From Dehalococcoidia bacterium (lineage in GTDB: Bacteria > Chloroflexota > Dehalococcoidia > Lucifugimonadales > UBA3495): DNA of 45,283 bases. The notes beneath the pieces are model-generated. The model had not been told where the DNA came from, searched no databases, and saw only the letters and a program-made list of their open reading frames with translations. Of the stretch, positions 41,737 to 45,283 are shown piece by piece; positions within the stretch are counted from its first letter, which is position 1; every line of letters begins with the position of its first letter. The stretch spans positions 1 to 45,283 of the forward strand of contig JAKUNL010000023.1 of the NCBI GenBank assembly GCA_022451925.1, in the 5' to 3' direction. Position numbers and translations under genes: made by a program.

Positions 41737-42108
41737 TTAGACAGCTTGAATAATAACAGAGCTTCCGGAAGAGACCTTCTTTAGGATAGTGGAGTCGCCT
41801 TTTATCTTTCCGATCACTGTTACTTCACTGGCGGCCCTGATCTCTTCACCTTGACTGGCTGGAGTAAGGCCGAAGAATAGGCAGAATGCGCTACCGGGGG
41901 GCCAATATCCCAGGTCTCCAATCTCTACTACTTCTTGAGGGGATTCTAGTTCGCCTTCAACCGGTATCCGGAAATATATTTCGTCACCCCATGTACTGAT
42001 TCTCTCTTCAATCGGTAGAGCATCCCAAATTTCTTTGGCAGTTCGGGTATTGTTCAGTTCGGCTTCCACCACCACACTACCGGCTGTGATACGAATATTT
42101 CTTACCAT
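41737..42108 (-). CDS. Cyclophilin-like protein of the TM1367/DUF369 type
   Basis: 123 residues from ATG at 42108; a longer frame exists upstream but overlaps the flavoprotein gene. Seen: RNIRITAGSVVVEAELNNT, TWGDEIYFRIPVE, EVVEIGDLGYWPPGSAFCLF and FFGLTPASQGEEIRAASEV. These match the cyclophilin-like barrel family whose prototype is Thermotoga TM1367. Biochemical function unknown; peptidyl-prolyl isomerase activity should not be assumed. It lies 23 bases downstream of the flavoprotein gene on the same strand, so the two are probably co-transcribed. Confidence 0.93.
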   Translation of the reverse strand: MVRNIRITAGSVVVEAELNNTRTAKEIWDALPIEERISTWGDEIYFRIPVEGELESPQEVVEIGDLGYWPPGSAFCLFFGLTPASQGEEIRAASEVTVIGKIKGDSTILKKVSSGSSVIIQAV

Positions 42109-42131
42109 ATGATCCTTTAAGTGGTGCTTGG

Positions 42132-43259
42132 TTAGTCTAGGCGAGTGGCGAACCGCTCGGGAGAATAGCCTTGAATCGAAAGTGTGGTTTCGCCGGTGGT
42201 CATCAGATCGGCAACCGACTTTCCTATCCCAGTAGAGAGTAGGATTCCCTTTTTGCCTGCACCAGTGGCCAGATAGACGTTTTCCCACCCAGGGGCCTGA
42301 CCCAGCACCGGTAGCCAGTCTGGTGTAACTGGTCGCAGGCAGGCAGTGTGCAATGCCAACTCAGCATTTTCTAAGGCCGGGAATACTCGACCAACTCGCT
42401 TTCGTATAAGCTTGGCCACATCTTCAGACAAATTCAGGTCAAAGCCCTTCCAGTCTTCGGTCGTGCCACACCAGTTAAGTCCGGTCAGCTTTGGGTAGAT
42501 GGCTGCTCCTGCTCCCGAGATGTCATACTCGATTGGAGGGCCGTCCAGCTTCAACCGGAGTATCTCTCCCTTAAGTGGGTCTACTGGGATGTAGGTTCCA
42601 AGCCACGATTCGGCTCTACGTGACCAAGGCCCTAACGCCATCACAACCTGGCCACAGGAAATTTCGCCGTCTTCCAGGATGACCCGATCAATTTTGCCAC
42701 TAGAGCCTTCCAGGCTTCGTACATTACCTTCACGGACGGTAGAACCGGATTTGTTACCAGCGGCTGCTGCAAAGGCGTTGGTCAGCCTGTGGCCATCGGC
42801 TGCGGTATTGCCGTAGTCGTATAGGCCGCCTATGATGTCTTTTGAGATCCTAGGCTCTAGCTTGGCCACGTCATCTGGTTCCAACCATTGGGCCTTGAAC
42901 CCTTCTGCCGCGTCGATTCTAGACGCTGATTCTTTTAATACAGGGACATCAGACTCTTCTAAGGCTAGGTCTATCTTGGCCACGGTTCGGTGTTGGTAGT
43001 CGATTCCGGTGTCCTGGACCAGGCCTTCGTGTAGGTCGCTATGGAGTTCATAACACTCCCAGGCAAAGCTACCCAATGGTCCAGGTATTCCGACTCCAGT
43101 GAGAGGGTTTAGGCCGCCGGCGGCATTTCCTGAGGCTTGGTTTCCCACCCCAGCACGTTCTATGATGGTTGATTGCACTCCTGATTGAGCGAGGTAGTAG
43201 GCCACGGCGCAGCCCGCTGCTCCACCACCAATGATCACTACGTCTGCTGTTTCAGTCAT
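42132..43259 (-). CDS. FAD-dependent oxidoreductase, D-amino-acid oxidase (DAO) family
   Basis: 375 residues. Seen: ADVVIIGGGAAGCAVAYYLA (FAD fold at residues 6-25), GGLNPLTGVGIPGPLG, a substrate-domain block LDGPPIEYDISGAGAAIYPK, and the C-terminal LRPVTPDWLPVLGQAPGWEN, then ATGAGKKGILLSTGIG, the hallmark 'P....G' and 'GhgG' region of the DAO family. It probably oxidises an amine or amino acid with FAD. GGGGAG precedes the ATG. Confidence 0.94.
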   Translation of the reverse strand: MTETADVVIIGGGAAGCAVAYYLAQSGVQSTIIERAGVGNQASGNAAGGLNPLTGVGIPGPLGSFAWECYELHSDLHEGLVQDTGIDYQHRTVAKIDLALEESDVPVLKESASRIDAAEGFKAQWLEPDDVAKLEPRISKDIIGGLYDYGNTAADGHRLTNAFAAAAGNKSGSTVREGNVRSLEGSSGKIDRVILEDGEISCGQVVMALGPWSRRAESWLGTYIPVDPLKGEILRLKLDGPPIEYDISGAGAAIYPKLTGLNWCGTTEDWKGFDLNLSEDVAKLIRKRVGRVFPALENAELALHTACLRPVTPDWLPVLGQAPGWENVYLATGAGKKGILLSTGIGKSVADLMTTGETTLSIQGYSPERFATRLD

Positions 43260-43345
43260 GATATCTCCCCAGTTGGTTGATTATGGTTATACGTGGCGAA
43301 GGGTTGCCACTGGGTCTAAAATGAATCCATATGTAGGAGGTTTCC

Positions 43346-43576
43346 ATGCCCATATATGAATACTACTGCACTGGTTGTGCGTTGGATTTTGAAGTTATGC
43401 GTCCGGTAACGAAGTCGGATGATCCCGCTGATTGCAAGCACTGCGGTAAACCGGCTGAACGCCAATTATCCAATTTTGCTTTCAAATCAAATACCTTTAC
43501 AGCCCCCAAATTCAAGGCTTCGCTGGAAAAACCCCTTCGGGCTAGGGACAGTAAACCCTCCGAGGAATCCGGGTAG
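43346..43576 (+). CDS. FmdB-family zinc ribbon protein
   Basis: 76 residues. Seen: MPIYEYYCTGCALDFEVMRP and PADCKHCGKPAER, giving the two CxxC knuckles (zinc ribbon) of the FmdB/putative regulatory protein family, followed by a basic low-complexity tail. AGGAGG precedes the ATG. The family is widespread, linked to regulation by name only. Its gene ends 21 bases before the stop of the convergent DUF971 gene. Confidence 0.94.
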   Translation: MPIYEYYCTGCALDFEVMRPVTKSDDPADCKHCGKPAERQLSNFAFKSNTFTAPKFKASLEKPLRARDSKPSEESG

Positions 43577-43597
43577 ACCCGCCTTTAGTTATGTTGT

Positions 43598-43984
43598 TTA
43601 GGTGTTCCCACCTGGTACTGTCTCAATGTCTCCAGGCGAATTTCCGTTCACTTTGTCGGCTTTGGCCCTAGCCTCACTGCATATGATGCAGGGGCAGGCA
43701 GCCCGTAATACTTTGTAAGTGTAGATACCTGTGTAATGAGCATCGGACCAAAGGAACTGCACCCCGTATTTACCAGCGGGCATCTGGTCAACTGCTTTAA
43801 CATCCTGTGGCACTGTGTCTGGATCTAGGGTGCGCTTACCGCTCATTTCGTCCACGCAGTTGGCACAGGGACATCTAAGTCGTAGATATCTATGAGGAAA
43901 CGGGCTCCTATGGGCGTCTTCCCACAGAATCACCACTGCGTCGTCTTCCAGGTTTATGGCATCGGGTAGGACTATTTGTTCCAT
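43598..43984 (-). CDS. DUF971 (gamma-butyrobetaine hydroxylase-like N-terminal domain) protein
   Basis: 128 residues. Seen: LRLRCPCANCVDEMSGKR (CxC..C near the N-terminus), VGQF-type strand GVQFLWSDAHYTGIYTYKVL, and AACPCIICSEAR, a second Cys-rich block. The fold matches the GBH-like N-terminal domain, for which a small zinc- or iron-sulfur-linked role is suspected. No oxygenase domain follows. Probably in one transcript with the larger gene upstream on the minus strand (44055). Confidence 0.9.
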   Translation of the reverse strand: MEQIVLPDAINLEDDAVVILWEDAHRSPFPHRYLRLRCPCANCVDEMSGKRTLDPDTVPQDVKAVDQMPAGKYGVQFLWSDAHYTGIYTYKVLRAACPCIICSEARAKADKVNGNSPGDIETVPGGNT

Positions 43985-44054
43985 CTTTTATCTCTATAAC
44001 TTTGTCTCTTGATCAATTGCGTCAAGTTGGGAAATCGGCAACCTTATTATTAGG

Positions 44055-45283
44055 CTATTTGGTTGGGCCCTGTACCTCGTTTAGGCGAGCAGGGCGGGGC
44101 ATTTCATCCGGGTCCGTGGGTATTTCTATGATGCTGGGCTTGCCACAGTTCAGTGCTTCAATCATGGCGTTGCCGATATCTTCTGGGCGCTCTACGTAGA
44201 ATCCCGCCCCTCCGAAGATCTCAGCGTATTTGTCGTACCGGGGGTTTGTAACATCAGCTCCTACGTAGCGTTCGTTGAAGGCGTAGCGTTGGTAGGCTTT
44301 CTCAGAACCCCAGACACCGTTATTCATGACGACAGTAACGACTGGCAGGTTGTTCTCTACCAATGTGGAGAACTCCTGTGCGTTGAACAGAAAGCCGCCG
44401 TCACCGTTGAAATTGATTACTGGCCTGTCTGGGGCGGCGAATTTTGCGCCTATGGATGCGGGGAAGCTGAAGCCCAAACCGCCCAGATCTAGAGAGGTGA
44501 TCAGGCTCCTAGGCTCGTAGTAATTCAACCTGTCCTGTCCGTAGTTAGGGGCCAATCCGGCATCCAGGGCTACGATGGCATTACGGGGTATGACCTTCCG
44601 TAATTCGGCGTAGACCTTTTGGGGTTTCATGGGCATGGTCGTATCCTTGCCTTCATCGTCCAAACGGTTGGTGCGCCTTGTGGCGAGGTCGCCAATCTCA
44701 GCAATCCAGTCCGAGTTGGGTTTGGGTTCACCCTCCCTGACTTTCTCCAAGAGACCATCCATGACCGCCTTGGCGTCACCTTCGATCCCTACCGTTATGG
44801 GGTAGTTTCGCCCGATTTCCTGAGGGTCGATCTCGATTTGGACAATCTTGGCGTCTGCTGGGATGAATCTGTTGTCGTAGAAAGTGGTGGACTGGCTAAG
44901 TCGAGTACCCACGGCCAGTATGGTGTCGGCTTGACGCACTGCTTCGATTCCTTCTAGAGAACCCAATCGGCCAAGGTGGCCAAGGTAGGAGGGATGGTCG
45001 TTGGGCACCGCGTCTGCCCTTCCATACGACGTTACGATAGCAGCGCCGGTTAGTTCTGCCATCCGGCATACTTCTTCACCGGCGTCGCTCCATTGGACTC
45101 CCCCGCCAGCTATAATGACTGGACGCTGAGCTGCAGAAAGGACCGCTGCAGCCTTATCAATCAGGTCGCGATCTCCCCTGGAGCGAGTCTGGCCAGGTCG
45201 ATAGTTGTCGGGAGTCATCAGGTCCAGGTCAATCTCGGCCCCAGGAAGCAGGTCTCGTGGGATGTCAATCATCACAGGACCCA
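44055..45283 (-). CDS. Thiamine diphosphate-dependent enzyme, acetolactate synthase/sulfoacetaldehyde acetyltransferase-like (5' partial)
   Basis: The frame is open to the window edge, reading GPVMIDIPRDL at the very end of the visible part, so the N-terminal PYR domain lies outside. About 409 residues are visible. Seen: central domain with PVIIAGGGVQWSDAGEE and LAVGTRLSQSTTFYDNRF, then the cofactor domain FNGDGGFLFNAQEFSTLVEN with GDG and NN (VVMNNGVWGSEKAYQ). The WGSEKAYQRYAFNERYVGAD region recalls sulfoacetaldehyde acetyltransferase (WGAEK...RFVG), but acetolactate synthase-type carboligases are equally possible. Substrate not assignable from this part. Confidence 0.88.
   Translation of the reverse strand, partial: GPVMIDIPRDLLPGAEIDLDLMTPDNYRPGQTRSRGDRDLIDKAAAVLSAAQRPVIIAGGGVQWSDAGEEVCRMAELTGAAIVTSYGRADAVPNDHPSYLGHLGRLGSLEGIEAVRQADTILAVGTRLSQSTTFYDNRFIPADAKIVQIEIDPQEIGRNYPITVGIEGDAKAVMDGLLEKVREGEPKPNSDWIAEIGDLATRRTNRLDDEGKDTTMPMKPQKVYAELRKVIPRNAIVALDAGLAPNYGQDRLNYYEPRSLITSLDLGGLGFSFPASIGAKFAAPDRPVINFNGDGGFLFNAQEFSTLVENNLPVVTVVMNNGVWGSEKAYQRYAFNERYVGADVTNPRYDKYAEIFGGAGFYVERPEDIGNAMIEALNCGKPSIIEIPTDPDEMPRPARLNEVQGPTK

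Noticed and set aside
1-45283. CRISPR arrays, transposases, integrases, phage genes, tRNA and rRNA genes
   Set aside because: I looked for direct-repeat arrays, IS ends, integrase motifs and tRNA-like cloverleaf ends and saw none. A covariance-model run would be needed to be sure about RNAs.
44055-45283. Oxalyl-CoA decarboxylase as the identity of the terminal thiamine enzyme, which would have linked it to the oxalate hypothesis
   Set aside because: The cofactor-domain segment (NNGVWGSEKAYQ) does not look like oxalyl-CoA decarboxylase and fits acetolactate synthase or Xsc-type enzymes better.

Overview
The window reads as a chromosomal segment of a free-living bacterium of moderate base composition. 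It has no phage, plasmid, IS, CRISPR or RNA genes that I can see. The gene content suggests a marine Chloroflexota lineage of the SAR202/Dehalococcoidia type: two flavin-dependent luciferase-like monooxygenases, several CaiB/BaiF (family III) CoA-transferases, a FAD enoate/D-amino-acid-type oxidoreductase, an FMN alpha-hydroxyacid oxidase and a 2-oxoacid:ferredoxin oxidoreductase. The taxonomy is an inference from gene content, not something the sequence proves.

Layout. 1-202 holds the 3' end of a gene that starts outside the window. 394-1488 is a fatty acid desaturase without a normal start codon. 1671-7192 holds two luciferase-like monooxygenases, an MFS carrier, a thioredoxin/glutaredoxin pair and a small ABM-type monooxygenase. 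7193-10093 holds Tex and a spermidine-synthase-like methyltransferase. 10290-14240 is a minus-strand operon: MFS exporter, class III aminotransferase, haloacetate-dehalogenase-like hydrolase, cupin, then a strong hairpin terminator. 14425-19083 is a plus-strand CoA operon (two family III CoA-transferases, a crotonase) followed by an aldo/keto reductase remnant running in frame into an M24 peptidase. 19371-24109 holds an SDR, an acyl-CoA synthetase, an alpha/beta hydrolase and an alpha-hydroxyacid oxidase.

24343-28684 is the most interesting block. A GntR/FadR regulator has a near-consensus promoter and a perfect 17-bp palindromic operator. It is followed by an operon for a three-subunit 2-oxoacid:ferredoxin oxidoreductase with a fused gamma-delta subunit. 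The alpha subunit has YPIRPY where pyruvate enzymes have YPITP. This points to an oxalate-oxidoreductase-like or otherwise altered substrate specificity.

28875-34363 holds a geranylgeranyl-reductase-type flavoprotein, an NfeD/slipin pair, a DUF429 protein and the MeaB GTPase. 34814-37015 encodes a cysteinyl-tRNA synthetase fused in frame to a family 2 glycosyltransferase domain, which is very unusual. 37300-40733 holds a tandem double-domain family III CoA-transferase, in which only the second half keeps the catalytic Asp, and a Gfo/Idh/MocA dehydrogenase. 40893-45283 holds an MDMPI-like protein, a TM1367-type cyclophilin-like protein, a D-amino-acid-oxidase-like flavoprotein, an FmdB zinc ribbon, a DUF971 protein and the C-terminal two-thirds of a thiamine diphosphate enzyme that runs off the window end.

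Taken together the segment suggests an organism that activates and oxidises assorted organic acids through CoA thioesters, flavoenzymes and ferredoxin-linked decarboxylation. The three main targets for follow-up are the YPIRPY oxidoreductase operon with its operator, the CysRS-GT2 fusion, and the Asp-less/Asp-containing pairing of CoA-transferase subunits.
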